DNA from: Limosilactobacillus caecicola
Lineage (GTDB): Bacteria > Bacillota > Bacilli > Lactobacillales > Lactobacillaceae
NCBI RefSeq assembly: GCF_943192935.1
Contig: NZ_CALPCI010000004.1
Location: 62,001 to 126,000, forward strand
DNA length: 64,000 nt
Direction: 5' to 3'
The position numbers and the translations under genes were made by a program. Shown in pieces: positions 44,459-52,787 of the stretch (positions are counted from its first letter, which is position 1; each line of letters starts with the position of its first letter). The notes under the pieces are model-generated. The model ran no database searches. It saw only the letters and a list, made by a program, of their open reading frames with translations, and was not told where the DNA came from.

Positions 44459-45634
44459 TTAAACGTATTGATGACGTTCGGACAACACACCAAAGATGGT
44501 GAAAAGGATTGCGACGACAATCAATACCACAATACTTGCGGTCCACTGATGGGTTTGCGTATTGAGGTTTCCCGTAATGATCGGGCCAGTTGCCGCAATT
44601 AAATAACCCACTGATTGTACCATTCCCGAAAGTTTTCGGGTAGCAGTTGGCGTTGTAGTTTTCAGACTAAACAGGGTCATGACCAACACAAAAGCCCCGG
44701 TAGAACCCGCTCCAGACAAGAAGGCAATGATCGTAAAGTAACCAAACGACTTTACCGGGAATAGCATCATTATTGCCCCGATCAAAGAAGCAATCCCCGT
44801 CCCCAGCACCAGGGGTTGGCGATTCGTCAGCTTAGTGGCGAGGACCGGAACCAGGAAGGCAAATGGAATGGCAAACAGCTGGAACAAACCTGCTACGAGA
44901 CTCGCTTGGTCACCACTCAAGCCGGCATCCATGGCGATTGTTGGCAACCAGGCCACCACGCTATAGAAAACAAAGCATTGGAAAGCAAAGAATAAAAGTA
45001 GCAACCAAGCATTTTTGTTCGTCCACATATTAACGTTATCATTTGAAGCCTCTGGAGTACCTTGTCCTTGGTCCCGTTGATTGTATTTAAGATTGGGCAA
45101 CCAACAAACTATGGTTACCAAGGCAACTAAACTAATGATAATGACTGCCGTTTGCCAGCTGCTCAGATGGGAAATTGGTGTGATCGCATATGCACCAATT
45201 GCAGAAAAGGCCGCCATCGATGTGTTGTAAACCCCCGTCATTGACCCCACCTTGTCGGGGTACTTATCAGAAATAATTGCTGGTAACAAGACGTTGATGC
45301 AGGTAATGGCCACACCGACTAGAACGGTCCCCACCATTAACATACTAAAATCAATGATTCGTAAGTAGGAACCAACGACCATGATAACTAGCGCGATCGT
45401 AATCGTGATTTCATTACCAATCCGTTGGGCAGTATTAGAAACTACTGAAGAAAGTAAGCCAAAACAGATTAAAGGAATCGTGGTGAGAATTCCCAGACTA
45501 GTTGGGGCAACATGAAAAGTGGCCGCAATTTCGTTAATGACCGATGGGATGGAAGTAATTGGCATCCGCATGCACGCACCCAATAAAATTAGCCCCACAA
45601 TGAGGAAGGGACTATGTTGTTTGATTTTATTCAT
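44459..45634 (-). CDS. CynX/NimT-family MFS transporter
   Basis: This 391-residue major facilitator protein has 12 helices. The N-terminal ILLGACMRMPITSIPSVINE and the TFHVAPTSLGILTTIPLICF stretch are typical of the cyanate/nitroimidazole (CynX/NimT) subfamily, as is the short cytoplasmic loop after helix 6 (NLKYNQRDQGQGTPEASNDN). The substrate is not known. AAAGGA lies about 12 bases before the ATG. It is monocistronic and convergent with the NhaC-type gene. Confidence 0.87.
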   Translation of the reverse strand: MNKIKQHSPFLIVGLILLGACMRMPITSIPSVINEIAATFHVAPTSLGILTTIPLICFGLLSSVVSNTAQRIGNEITITIALVIMVVGSYLRIIDFSMLMVGTVLVGVAITCINVLLPAIISDKYPDKVGSMTGVYNTSMAAFSAIGAYAITPISHLSSWQTAVIIISLVALVTIVCWLPNLKYNQRDQGQGTPEASNDNVNMWTNKNAWLLLLFFAFQCFVFYSVVAWLPTIAMDAGLSGDQASLVAGLFQLFAIPFAFLVPVLATKLTNRQPLVLGTGIASLIGAIMMLFPVKSFGYFTIIAFLSGAGSTGAFVLVMTLFSLKTTTPTATRKLSGMVQSVGYLIAATGPIITGNLNTQTHQWTASIVVLIVVAILFTIFGVLSERHQYV

Positions 45635-45729
45635 TTCAATAACGCGATCCTTTCATTAAATATTGCGTCATTCCATTATATCATATTAGTTAATTTATAT
45701 CCCGCCACTCATTTGGGAAGCTAGGTATT

Positions 45730-45753
45730 AAAAAAGTCCCGGCCCAACGGGAC
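45730..45753 (-). terminator. terminator of the cytochrome b5-like gene
   Basis: GTCCCG and CGGGAC form the stem; on the minus strand six T residues follow. It is 20 bases past the stop codon. Confidence 0.8.
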
Positions 45754-45772
45754 CAGAACCTTTCATGAATTA

Positions 45773-46012
45773 TTAATCTGCTAATTTACCAACCACCGGA
45801 AGGCCACTCAAGACTTTATCACCGTGTGGAGACTTGTTGAGTAAGACCTCGGTGAGGTCTTGACCGGCAACGTTGCCGTGGTGCTTGCCACCTTGCCAAG
45901 CTGCCTTTCCGGTGACGTCATAAACCGTACCAGAAACCGCAACGTAAGCTGGTTGACCATTTTCACCATTAAATTTGGCGAGTTCCGCATGAGTAAAGAT
46001 TTTTTCAGTCAT
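45773..46012 (-). CDS. small cytochrome b5-like heme/steroid-binding domain protein
   Basis: This 79-residue cytoplasmic protein is made of a single cytochrome b5-like domain: FTHAELAKFNGENGQPAYVA, VSGTVYDVTGKAAWQGGKHH with a GKHHGN centre, and NKSPHGDKVLSGLPVVG. Histidines in the HHGN and SPHGD segments could bind heme, as in similar one-domain proteins of Firmicutes. Lactobacilli usually lack heme synthesis, so the ligand would be imported or differ. Two ATGs are in tandem; the second (46012) has the better seven-base spacing from AGGAGG. It has its own terminator and sits alone, divergent from the methionine operon. Confidence 0.82.
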   Translation of the reverse strand: MTEKIFTHAELAKFNGENGQPAYVAVSGTVYDVTGKAAWQGGKHHGNVAGQDLTEVLLNKSPHGDKVLSGLPVVGKLAD

Positions 46013-46082
46013 CATGAAACCTCCTTAATTTTGAATGGGTCATCATTATAAATGGACTTCCCCACTTTTTCAAATTTCTAGC

Positions 46083-46111
46083 TTGACATCTCAAATTGAG
46101 CATTATATTAT
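46083..46111 (+). promoter_or_regulatory. promoter of the methionine T-box operon
   Basis: Consensus TTGACA, a 17-base spacer and TATTAT are present, close upstream of the leader. Confidence 0.8.
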
Positions 46112-46117
46112 AATGAC

Positions 46118-46410
46118 AATTAAATTAGAAAACACTTAGAAAAAGATGAGTAGCGTTTCAACGTTTTTACAGAGAACCTGGTTGCTGAGAACAGGAACTA
46201 CGAAGATTCGCGAAGATGGTCTTGGAGTAAGACAAGGTGTGAGCTAGCTTTAGTAAGCACTGCGCGGTTGACACTCGATACTGTGTCTAAGTTTACCAAT
46301 TGGTGAACTTATCGAGGGTATGGCCGTGAGGCGGTACCAAATTAGGGTGGTAACACGTTAGCAAACGTCCCTAGAAACGGTAGTAATACTGTTTCTAGGG
46401 ACGTTTTTTA
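46118..46410 (+). ncRNA. T-box riboswitch, methionine type
   Basis: The T-box sequence AGGGTGGTAACACG is at 46344-46357. The terminator ACGTCCCTAGAAAC with GTTTCTAGGGACGT (46365-46404) is followed by a T run. Stem I begins near GATGAGTAGCG at about 46145. The specifier loop most likely reads CGAAGATGGTC with codon ATG at 46216-46218, followed by a purine as usual. The genes behind it (MetE-like, luxS, MetQ-like) agree with methionine. Uncharged initiator or elongator tRNA-Met would prevent termination. Confidence 0.92.
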
Positions 46411-46458
46411 TTTGCCCCACCCCATCACTCATCGCTTTATGAAGGGAAGGATCGTTTT

Positions 46459-47571
46459 ATGCCAGAAGTCAAACCTTATCGTTACGATATTGTAGGAAGT
46501 TTTCTCCGTCCACAAAAGCTCAAAGAAGCCCGGCAACAATTTGCGAATGGCGAAATTGACCCAGCTGCACTGACCGAAGTTGAAGATCAGTGTATTACGG
46601 AATTGATTAACCACGAAAAGGAGATTGGTTTGCAGGCCGTCACCGATGGCGAATTCCGACGCAGCTGGTGGCACTTAGACTTTCTGTGGGGCCTCAAAGG
46701 CGTGGCCAAATATGATTACCGGCAAAGCTACAAATTTCACGGTGCGAAAACCCGGACCGACAATGCAGAATTAGCTGGCAAGGTAGCCTATAATCCTGAC
46801 CACCCATTCTTTAAAGCCTTTAAATTTACAAAGCAAGTTGCCGGTGACGATGCAGCCGCTAAGCAAACCATCCCATCACCCACGATGCTCTTCCGCGATA
46901 ACCGTTCTGATAATTGGCCCGAATTTTACGACCAACGCGCTGACTACCTGAACGATTTAGCGAAGGCTTATCACCAAACCATTCAACACTTTTATGATTT
47001 AGGTTGTCGCTACTTACAAATTGACGACACCACCTGGGCCTTTTTGATTAGTAAATTAAACGAAACTAAGGACCAACCTGAGGAACATCAAAAATACGTT
47101 CAACTTGCTGAAGATGCAGTGCAAGTAATTAACGGTGCCCTGGAAGGCCTGCCAGATGATTTGACGGTCACGACCCACATCTGTCGGGGGAACTTTAAGT
47201 CAACTTTCCTCTTCTCCGGTGGTTACGAACCCGTTGCTAAATACTTAGCACAATTAAATTACGATGGTTTCTTCCTCGAATATGATAGCGAACGCGCTGG
47301 TGACTTTTCACCACTCGCCACGATCTGGAACAAGCGGTCCAATGTTCGCATTGTCCTCGGGTTGATCACCTCCAAGAATGGTGACCTGGAAGACAAGCAA
47401 CAAATTATCGACCGCATTCATGAAGCTGCTGAACACGTTCCATTGGAAAATCTTTGTTTGAGCCCCCAATGTGGTTTTGCCTCAACCGAAGAAGGAAACG
47501 TGCTCACCGAAGACCAAGAATGGGCCAAGCTCAAGTTGGTCGAAGACATTGCTAAAGAAGTTTGGGATTAA
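46459..47571 (+). CDS. MetE-like (YxjG/YxjH-type) methionine synthase C-terminal-domain protein
   Basis: This 370-residue cytoplasmic protein corresponds to the C-terminal catalytic barrel of cobalamin-independent methionine synthase. It has RYDIVGSFLRPQKLKEARQQ, AVTDGEFRRSWWHLDFLWGL, LQIDDTTWAF and THICRGNF, and zinc-site candidates: His and Cys in THICRG, Glu in FFLEYDSER and Cys in LSPQCGFAS. YxjG/YxjH-type proteins transfer a methyl group to homocysteine, possibly from a donor other than folate because the N-terminal folate domain is missing. It is first in a Met T-box operon with luxS, which makes homocysteine. GGAAGGATC precedes the ATG. Confidence 0.9.
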   Translation: MPEVKPYRYDIVGSFLRPQKLKEARQQFANGEIDPAALTEVEDQCITELINHEKEIGLQAVTDGEFRRSWWHLDFLWGLKGVAKYDYRQSYKFHGAKTRTDNAELAGKVAYNPDHPFFKAFKFTKQVAGDDAAAKQTIPSPTMLFRDNRSDNWPEFYDQRADYLNDLAKAYHQTIQHFYDLGCRYLQIDDTTWAFLISKLNETKDQPEEHQKYVQLAEDAVQVINGALEGLPDDLTVTTHICRGNFKSTFLFSGGYEPVAKYLAQLNYDGFFLEYDSERAGDFSPLATIWNKRSNVRIVLGLITSKNGDLEDKQQIIDRIHEAAEHVPLENLCLSPQCGFASTEEGNVLTEDQEWAKLKLVEDIAKEVWD

Positions 47572-47605
47572 TTAATTAGGAATATTAAAAAAGGAGATTT
47601 TAATT

Positions 47606-48079
47606 ATGGCTAAAGTTGAAAGTTTTACGTTAGATCACACCAAAGTAAAGGCACCTTACGTTCGTTTAATTACTGTGGAAGAAGGACAAAAGGGCGACAA
47701 GATTAGTAACTACGATTTACGGTTAGTCCAACCAAACGAAAATGCGATCCCTACCGCTGGCTTACACACCATTGAACACTTGTTGGCGGGTCTCCTTCGT
47801 GACCGTTTAGATGGGGTCATTGATTGTTCCCCATTTGGTTGTCGAACTGGTTTCCACTTAATTACGTGGGGTGAACATTCCACTACCGAAGTGGCCAAAG
47901 CACTGAAGTCTTCATTAGAAGAAATTGCGTACAAGACAAAGTGGGAAGATGTCCAAGGGACCACCATTGAATCATGTGGTAATTACCGTGATCACTCCCT
48001 GTTCTCCGCCAAGGAATGGTCAAAGAAGATTTTGGACGAAGGGATTTCTGACCAACCATTTGAACGCCACGTAATTTAA
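47606..48079 (+). CDS. luxS: S-ribosylhomocysteine lyase LuxS
   Basis: This 157-residue cytoplasmic metalloenzyme splits S-ribosylhomocysteine into homocysteine and DPD, the precursor of signal AI-2. The metal site HTIEHLLAG (two His) and Cys in [10 protein letters not shown] are present, and [11 protein letters not shown] holds the catalytic Cys. Length and motifs are normal. It follows the methyltransferase by 34 bases with AAGGAG before the ATG. Placing luxS behind the homocysteine methyltransferase and under a Met T-box points to recycling of the methyl cycle, with AI-2 output tied to methionine starvation. Confidence 0.97.
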   Translation: MAKVESFTLDHTKVKAPYVRLITVEEGQKGDKISNYDLRLVQPNENAIPTAGLHTIEHLLAGLLRDRLDGVIDCSPFGCRTGFHLITWGEHSTTEVAKALKSSLEEIAYKTKWEDVQGTTIESCGNYRDHSLFSAKEWSKKILDEGISDQPFERHVI

Positions 48080-48120
48080 ATAGTCACACTATTTGAGCAT
48101 ATTGGAGAGAGGGTAATGAG

Positions 48121-48987
48121 ATGCGACAGAAACACAAAAAGCGAATTTTATGGTGGATCATTGGGATCATCATTGTGGTGGTGATCGGTGGCGGACTGAG
48201 TTTCGCCGCCAATGGTGGTCAAATTGGTAAAAAAGAAATTACGGTGGGAACCATTGGCCCCGATGTTCAGGTCTGGCAACACATTGCCAAGAGTAAGCAG
48301 GCGAAAAAAGCCGGGTTAAAGATCCGCGTGAAGAGTTTTACCGACCCGGTTTCCTTAAACAAGGCGACCGCCAGTGGTGAAATTGATGTCAACGCCTTCC
48401 AATCCTGGTCCTACCTGCAAACCTATAATAAGGAAAACAAGACGGCCCAATTAGCCGCTCTCGGAACAACCTACCTGGAACCGATGGGAATCTACTCCGA
48501 CCGTTACCATAAATTAAGTGAGATTCCGGACGGTGCCACTGTCGCCATCGCTAATAACCCTGCCAATACTGCCCGTGGCTTATTGCTCTTGCAAAGTGCC
48601 GGCTTGATTAAATTAAAGTCCGGTTTTACGTCAACGAGCGGGACGAACATGATTGCCTCCAATCCCCATCATTTAAAGTTCAAAGAAATTGATGATACCA
48701 CCGGACCCCGGGTTTTGAAATCAACGGACCTCGTCCTGATTGGAAATACCATTGCCTTGACCGGTCATTTAAACGTGCTCAAGGATTCGATCTATCACGA
48801 AAAGGTCAACCAAACGACGAAGAACAACATTAACGTGCTGGCCACGGCCAAGAAGAATCGCAACAACAAGACCTACAAGAAATTAGTGACCCTCTACCAC
48901 AACAAGCAAATTCAGGCCTGGATCACTAAGAAGTATCAAGGAACGAAAGTGGAAGTTAATAAACCACTCAGTTACCTGCAAAAATAA
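48121..48987 (+). CDS. MetQ/NLPA-family substrate-binding protein without lipobox
   Basis: This 288-residue extracytoplasmic binding protein of the NLPA family binds methionine or related compounds. Domain motifs are KEITVGTIGPDVQVWQHIAK, GEIDVNAFQSWSYLQTYNKE and VAIANNPANTARGLLLLQSA. The N-terminus is unusual: a basic stretch (KHKKR) and a helix IIGIIIVVVIGGGLSFAA with no Cys, so it is anchored by an uncleaved helix or released, not lipidated. No metN/metI genes follow. It is in the Met T-box operon and must use a transporter encoded elsewhere. The ATG is preceded by GGAGAGAGG. Confidence 0.88.
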   Translation: MRQKHKKRILWWIIGIIIVVVIGGGLSFAANGGQIGKKEITVGTIGPDVQVWQHIAKSKQAKKAGLKIRVKSFTDPVSLNKATASGEIDVNAFQSWSYLQTYNKENKTAQLAALGTTYLEPMGIYSDRYHKLSEIPDGATVAIANNPANTARGLLLLQSAGLIKLKSGFTSTSGTNMIASNPHHLKFKEIDDTTGPRVLKSTDLVLIGNTIALTGHLNVLKDSIYHEKVNQTTKNNINVLATAKKNRNNKTYKKLVTLYHNKQIQAWITKKYQGTKVEVNKPLSYLQK

Positions 48988-48993
48988 TGAAAA

Positions 48994-49039
48994 CGGGAGC
49001 GTGACAGAAGTCGTTTACGACTTCGTAGTCACGCCCCCG
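48994..49039 (+). terminator. compound hairpin after the methionine operon
   Basis: GGGAGCGTGAC pairs with GTCACGCCCCC, with an inner hairpin GAAGTCG/CGACTTC. No T run follows directly. It is the first of two hairpins and may be part of a repeated element. Confidence 0.5.
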
Positions 49040-49043
49040 CAAG

Positions 49044-49096
49044 CAACAATAGGGCTCCAGCATCCGGTAAAACCGAATGCTGGAGCCCATTGTTGT
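49044..49096. repeat. second long hairpin, possible dispersed repeat unit
   Basis: The arms ACAATAGGGCTCCAGCAT and ATGCTGGAGCCCATTGTTGT are almost perfect complements over about 19 bases; the loop itself contains CCGGT/ACCGA. With the preceding hairpin it forms a 100-base palindromic block between two convergent genes that looks like a mobile intergenic repeat. It could also serve both genes as terminator. Confidence 0.45.
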
Positions 49097-49165
49097 ACTG
49101 CGCTGTTCGTATTAAAGCAATCTTTCAGGGATTATGTCACAGCCCCGTTTGTCTTTTGATCATAA

Positions 49166-50530
49166 TTATTCATGTTGGCCACGTAAAATGTTCAGTCCGG
49201 CAATTAGCATAACAATTGCCAAACCAACCATCCACATTTGTGCCCGATCAATCATCGTCACTGCTGAGGACGCATTGGCAACCGACGCAGAAACAATTGA
49301 CAAACCAACGGCCCCACCAATTTGGTGAACGGTATTCACCACCCCAGAAGCCGCACCGGCGATATCATCACTGGTATTAGCCACCCCAGCAACGGTCAAA
49401 GGACTCATAATCAGGCCCTGACCAATGCCAATAAAGACCATTGGTAAGGCTACCCCGAGCCAGTAGCCATGTTGAATGCCAATCACTGCGCCGAGGATTA
49501 AGCCAAAGGTATCAATTAAGGCCCCACCGATCAGGACGGTCGTGTTAGAGAACCTGAAAGTTAACCGCGCAACCAATAATGAAATTCCAAACTGAACTAC
49601 CGTCAATGGCAGGAAAGCAATCGCAGCCATCAGTGGGGTAATCCCAAAGACCCGTTGCAGTGCCTGTGGCATAAGGAAGAAGTAAGACATGCTCACTCCC
49701 AGCATGAAGAACCGGGAAACTAAGGCGCTAGACCGTTGATTATCCTTGAAAATTTCCAGCGGCATTAATGGGTGCTTCGTTTTGGATTCAATGATTACAA
49801 AGCTAATTAAGGCGACGATTGTCACAATGATTGCGGCGCCACGATAGCTTGTCGCATCAATGCTGTAGACCAGTGCACTGAAACCAATAATTGAAGTAAT
49901 CGTCCCCCACCAATCAATGCTCGTTTTCACCGCTTGCCCATTAACTGGCTTCACATGCCGGTATGACAACACTAATAGGATGATCCCCATTCCCATATCA
50001 AGATAAAAGCCATTCCGCCAACTCGAGTAACTGGCAATAATGCCACCAACGATCAAGCCTAGACTGGTCCCAATTCCGGCCGTCGCACCGTAGTAGGCAA
50101 TCGCCCGCGTCAACGTTGGTCCAGAATAGTAATCCATTAACAGGGCCAAGGTGGCCGGTGCTAACAATGCGCCCCCAACACCTTGCAAAGCCCGCATGGC
50201 GATGAGCATGCCTTGATTTGTCGACAGACCAACTAAGAGCGACGCAATGGTGAAAATCCAAAGGCCGGCTAATAAAACAACCCGCCGGTTTAAAATATCC
50301 CCAAGCCGGGCCCCAAATGATAGAAAGCCACCAAAAGTGAGGGCATAGGCATTGCTTACCCACGCAATCATGAGGCTGTTCATATGCATATCACGACTAA
50401 TTTGCACCGTACTCGTAAACACGAGTGAATTATTCAATAAAATCAAGAAGTATGAAATCAGCACAATTGGTAAGATGATCCCAAATTTGCCTTGATTTTC
50501 GATTGTGACGTTTCCCGTTTGCTTTTGCAA
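49166..50530 (-). CDS. DHA2-family MFS multidrug transporter
   Basis: This 454-residue major facilitator protein has about 14 helices. The marks are WVSNAYALTFGGFLSFGARL with GDILNRRVVLLAG (motif A), RALQGVGGALLAPATLALLM (motif C-like) and FIGIGQGLIMSPLTVAGVAN, typical of drug:H+ antiporter family 2. The start is TTG, chosen because GGAGG is eight bases upstream and no ATG is near. It is divergent from a LysR-type regulator, which probably controls it. Substrate unknown. Confidence 0.87.
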   Translation of the reverse strand: MQKQTGNVTIENQGKFGIILPIVLISYFLILLNNSLVFTSTVQISRDMHMNSLMIAWVSNAYALTFGGFLSFGARLGDILNRRVVLLAGLWIFTIASLLVGLSTNQGMLIAMRALQGVGGALLAPATLALLMDYYSGPTLTRAIAYYGATAGIGTSLGLIVGGIIASYSSWRNGFYLDMGMGIILLVLSYRHVKPVNGQAVKTSIDWWGTITSIIGFSALVYSIDATSYRGAAIIVTIVALISFVIIESKTKHPLMPLEIFKDNQRSSALVSRFFMLGVSMSYFFLMPQALQRVFGITPLMAAIAFLPLTVVQFGISLLVARLTFRFSNTTVLIGGALIDTFGLILGAVIGIQHGYWLGVALPMVFIGIGQGLIMSPLTVAGVANTSDDIAGAASGVVNTVHQIGGAVGLSIVSASVANASSAVTMIDRAQMWMVGLAIVMLIAGLNILRGQHE

Positions 50531-50650
50531 TGTTCATTCCTCCCTTGAATGATTTAATGATTGCTTTTAATTGTAGGGAGAAACTGTCACCTTGAAAATT
50601 ACTAGTTAACTATGGTAGATTACGTGTGACGTAAGCTAGGGGGGTGCATC

Positions 50651-51535
50651 ATGATCGACAATTATTTATTAGAATACCTCGTTGCCTTTGCACAAACTGG
50701 CACCATCGCTGGTGTCGCAGAACAATTAAGCGTCACCCAACCAACCGTTAGTCGTGGTCTCAAGAAACTGGAAGCACTCCTCGGGGTAACGCTCTTTGAC
50801 CGCCAGCCACAAAAAATCACCTTGAACGCGACCGGGCAATTTGCTGCGCAGCGGGCTGCTGAAATCTTAGCTAGTCAGCAGGAATTCCAACAGGCCATCC
50901 AGCATTTTGCTAAGCAAAACCAGTTGCTACGCGTGGCGGCCACGTTTCCTGGGCCACTGCTCTTGTTAAAGCAGTTGTCTGGACAACTGAACCGGCAATT
51001 ATCAATCAACACCACACCACTCACTGTTGATGAATGGCCACCATTATTACTGAACCACCATTATGGCTTGATCTTCAGCAGTCAGGAAATACAGACGGAC
51101 GCAATCGAATCGCGTTATCTCGGCAATGAACGACTAATGATCAAGATTACTAAATACAACCGCTTGTTTGAGCGGTCAACCGTCAATTTTAACGATTTAA
51201 ACGGTCATGAATTCATCGTCGCGGGCCAAACCGGGGAATGGCAGACGATTATCGAACGGGAGATTCCGCACGCCCAGTTTCTGTACCAAAGTCAATCCGA
51301 AGCAATGCAAGAATTGATCCAACATTCTAACTTTCCCATTTTTAAAACTAACATTACGCATTACTTAGAACAACAGGATGGTCGGCACGATCGCAAAAGA
51401 AAAATCATCCCCATCCAAGATTCCAAGGCGATCCTACCGATTTACGGTAGTTATTTAAAAACGACCCGGGCAACTGTTAAACCGGTTCTTGACCAACTCG
51501 CGGCTGATTTGGCACAAATTGATTCGGCAAAATAA
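50651..51535 (+). CDS. LysR-family transcriptional regulator
   Basis: This 294-residue regulator has the N-terminal LysR helix-turn-helix at about residues 2-60 (YLVAFAQTGTIAGVAEQLSV, TQPTVSRGLKKLEALLGVTL, FDRQPQKITLNATGQ). A periplasmic-binding-like effector domain follows (about 90-290). It is divergent from the multidrug transporter with about 120 bases between starts, where a LysR site would be expected (candidate dyad ACTAGTTAACTATGGT near 50609). GGGGGG lies about nine bases before the ATG. Confidence 0.92.
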   Translation: MIDNYLLEYLVAFAQTGTIAGVAEQLSVTQPTVSRGLKKLEALLGVTLFDRQPQKITLNATGQFAAQRAAEILASQQEFQQAIQHFAKQNQLLRVAATFPGPLLLLKQLSGQLNRQLSINTTPLTVDEWPPLLLNHHYGLIFSSQEIQTDAIESRYLGNERLMIKITKYNRLFERSTVNFNDLNGHEFIVAGQTGEWQTIIEREIPHAQFLYQSQSEAMQELIQHSNFPIFKTNITHYLEQQDGRHDRKRKIIPIQDSKAILPIYGSYLKTTRATVKPVLDQLAADLAQIDSAK

Positions 51536-51558
51536 TAGTTAATAAATCGGCTCCTTTT

Positions 51559-51611
51559 TGTTGACAGGCAACATAAAACGTAGTATTCTCCATTTATGTT
51601 GATAAGCAACA
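51559..51611 (+). promoter_or_regulatory. promoter with paired inverted-repeat operators of the azoreductase-marR operon
   Basis: The promoter is TTGACA (51561-51566), a 17-base spacer and TATTCT (51584-51589). Two 15-base operators of the form TGTTGNNNNGCAACA overlap it, one across the -35 (51559-51573, with GG instead of AG before CAACA) and one just past the -10 and start (51597-51611). Their spacing centre to centre is 38 bases. The MarR-type regulator encoded as second gene is the natural ligand. Confidence 0.75.
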
Positions 51612-51632
51612 ATATTAAAAGGAGAAATACTT

Positions 51633-52262
51633 ATGACCAAATTATTAGTAATTCAAGCGCACCCGCATACCGAAAATAGCCTTTCATTAACCGTTGGTAA
51701 GACCTTCATCGATACTTATCGTCAGGCCCACCCAGACGATGAAATTATTATCCGCGACCTTTACACACAAAGCGTGCCGCCACTTAATGATGTGACCATC
51801 AACGCTTGGAAAAAGGAAAAGTACGGGTTACCAATGAACGCCGAGGAGCAACAGCTACTCGCTGAACATATGAAGTGGTTGAACGAATTTATCGAAGCAG
51901 ACAAGTACGTGTTCATTAACCCAATGTACAACGGTTTTTTACCTGCCGAAATGAAACAATACATCGACCTAACGGTAGTGCCACGAAAGACATTCCGCTA
52001 CACATCGAATGGCCCTGTCGGTTTACTGACTGGTAAAAAGGCTCTTCACATTCAGGCAGCCGGAAGTGTTTATCACCATGGGGATGCCAAATTAGCAGCC
52101 AACGACCTAGGTGATCTCTACCTCACAAGTGTGTTAAAATCATTTGGTGTAACAGATGTTCAACAAATCTTTATTGAAGGAGCCGACGCCCACCGTGACC
52201 AACGTCAAAACATCTTAGAGGCAGCCATTGAGAAAGCTCGTCAGGTGGCGCAAACCTTCTAA
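51633..52262 (+). CDS. FMN-dependent NADH-azoreductase family protein
   Basis: This 209-residue cytoplasmic flavodoxin-fold oxidoreductase of the AcpD/AzoR family reduces azo and quinone compounds. Evidence: KLLVIQAHPHTENSLSLTVG (FMN phosphate loop variant), FIEADKYVFINPMYNGFLPA, EMKQYIDLTVVPRKTFRY and LTGKKALHIQAAGSVYHHG. It heads an operon with a MarR regulator and a membrane protein and is likely induced by electrophiles or aromatic compounds. AAAGGAG lies before the ATG. Confidence 0.88.
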   Translation: MTKLLVIQAHPHTENSLSLTVGKTFIDTYRQAHPDDEIIIRDLYTQSVPPLNDVTINAWKKEKYGLPMNAEEQQLLAEHMKWLNEFIEADKYVFINPMYNGFLPAEMKQYIDLTVVPRKTFRYTSNGPVGLLTGKKALHIQAAGSVYHHGDAKLAANDLGDLYLTSVLKSFGVTDVQQIFIEGADAHRDQRQNILEAAIEKARQVAQTF

Positions 52263-52284
52263 TATTAATAGTGAGGCAACCAAC

Positions 52285-52776
52285 ATGGGTATTCATCCGC
52301 AAGACGATCTTTTTACATTACTCCGCCAAGTTCGAACTAACCAAAGCGATACTGGCTCTCAGGAACAAAAATGGATCATTAACCACCTTAGCGATCCAAA
52401 ATTGCGGGCCATGGTCCCTCACCTCTCAATCATCGCCCTCCATATTCTTTCCGCACTGCAAACACAAAATGTGCAAACGGGAATCGCCCTCGCTGAATCA
52501 TTGGGGGTAACCCGCGGTGGAATAACCCGGGCAGCTAAAAAGTTATTGCAGTACGGTTTAGTTACCACAGAAAAGCTTCCTAATAATCAAAAAAATATTT
52601 ACTACCAACTCTCCCCTCAAGGACGGACGATTGCCCAAGTACACGATCAAATGCATCAAACGTTGGAACAGCGTTTTGCAGACAAAATCAATGCGAAGTA
52701 TTCGGCCGCTGAGCTCAAAATCGTTACTAGTTTTTTAAACGACGTTATTAAAATTGAAAGCAATATTCTAAATTAA
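52285..52776 (+). CDS. MarR-family transcriptional regulator
   Basis: This 163-residue winged-helix regulator has TGIALAESLGVTRGGITRAAKK as the recognition helix, LVTTEKLPNNQKNIYYQLS as the wing with a linker, and long helices at both ends for dimerisation. The frame overlaps the azoreductase end, but the ATG at 52285 with GAGG nine bases upstream gives the usual start. It is the probable repressor of its own operon through the paired TGTTGNNNNGCAACA sites upstream. Cys is absent from the whole protein, so redox sensing by thiols is unlikely. Confidence 0.88.
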   Translation: MGIHPQDDLFTLLRQVRTNQSDTGSQEQKWIINHLSDPKLRAMVPHLSIIALHILSALQTQNVQTGIALAESLGVTRGGITRAAKKLLQYGLVTTEKLPNNQKNIYYQLSPQGRTIAQVHDQMHQTLEQRFADKINAKYSAAELKIVTSFLNDVIKIESNILN

Positions 52777-52787
52777 GAGGGGTTACG

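Noticed and set aside
49998-50363. 121-codon Trp-rich minus-strand frame inside the MFS gene
   Set aside because: It is an out-of-frame overlap of the drug transporter; composition is implausible.
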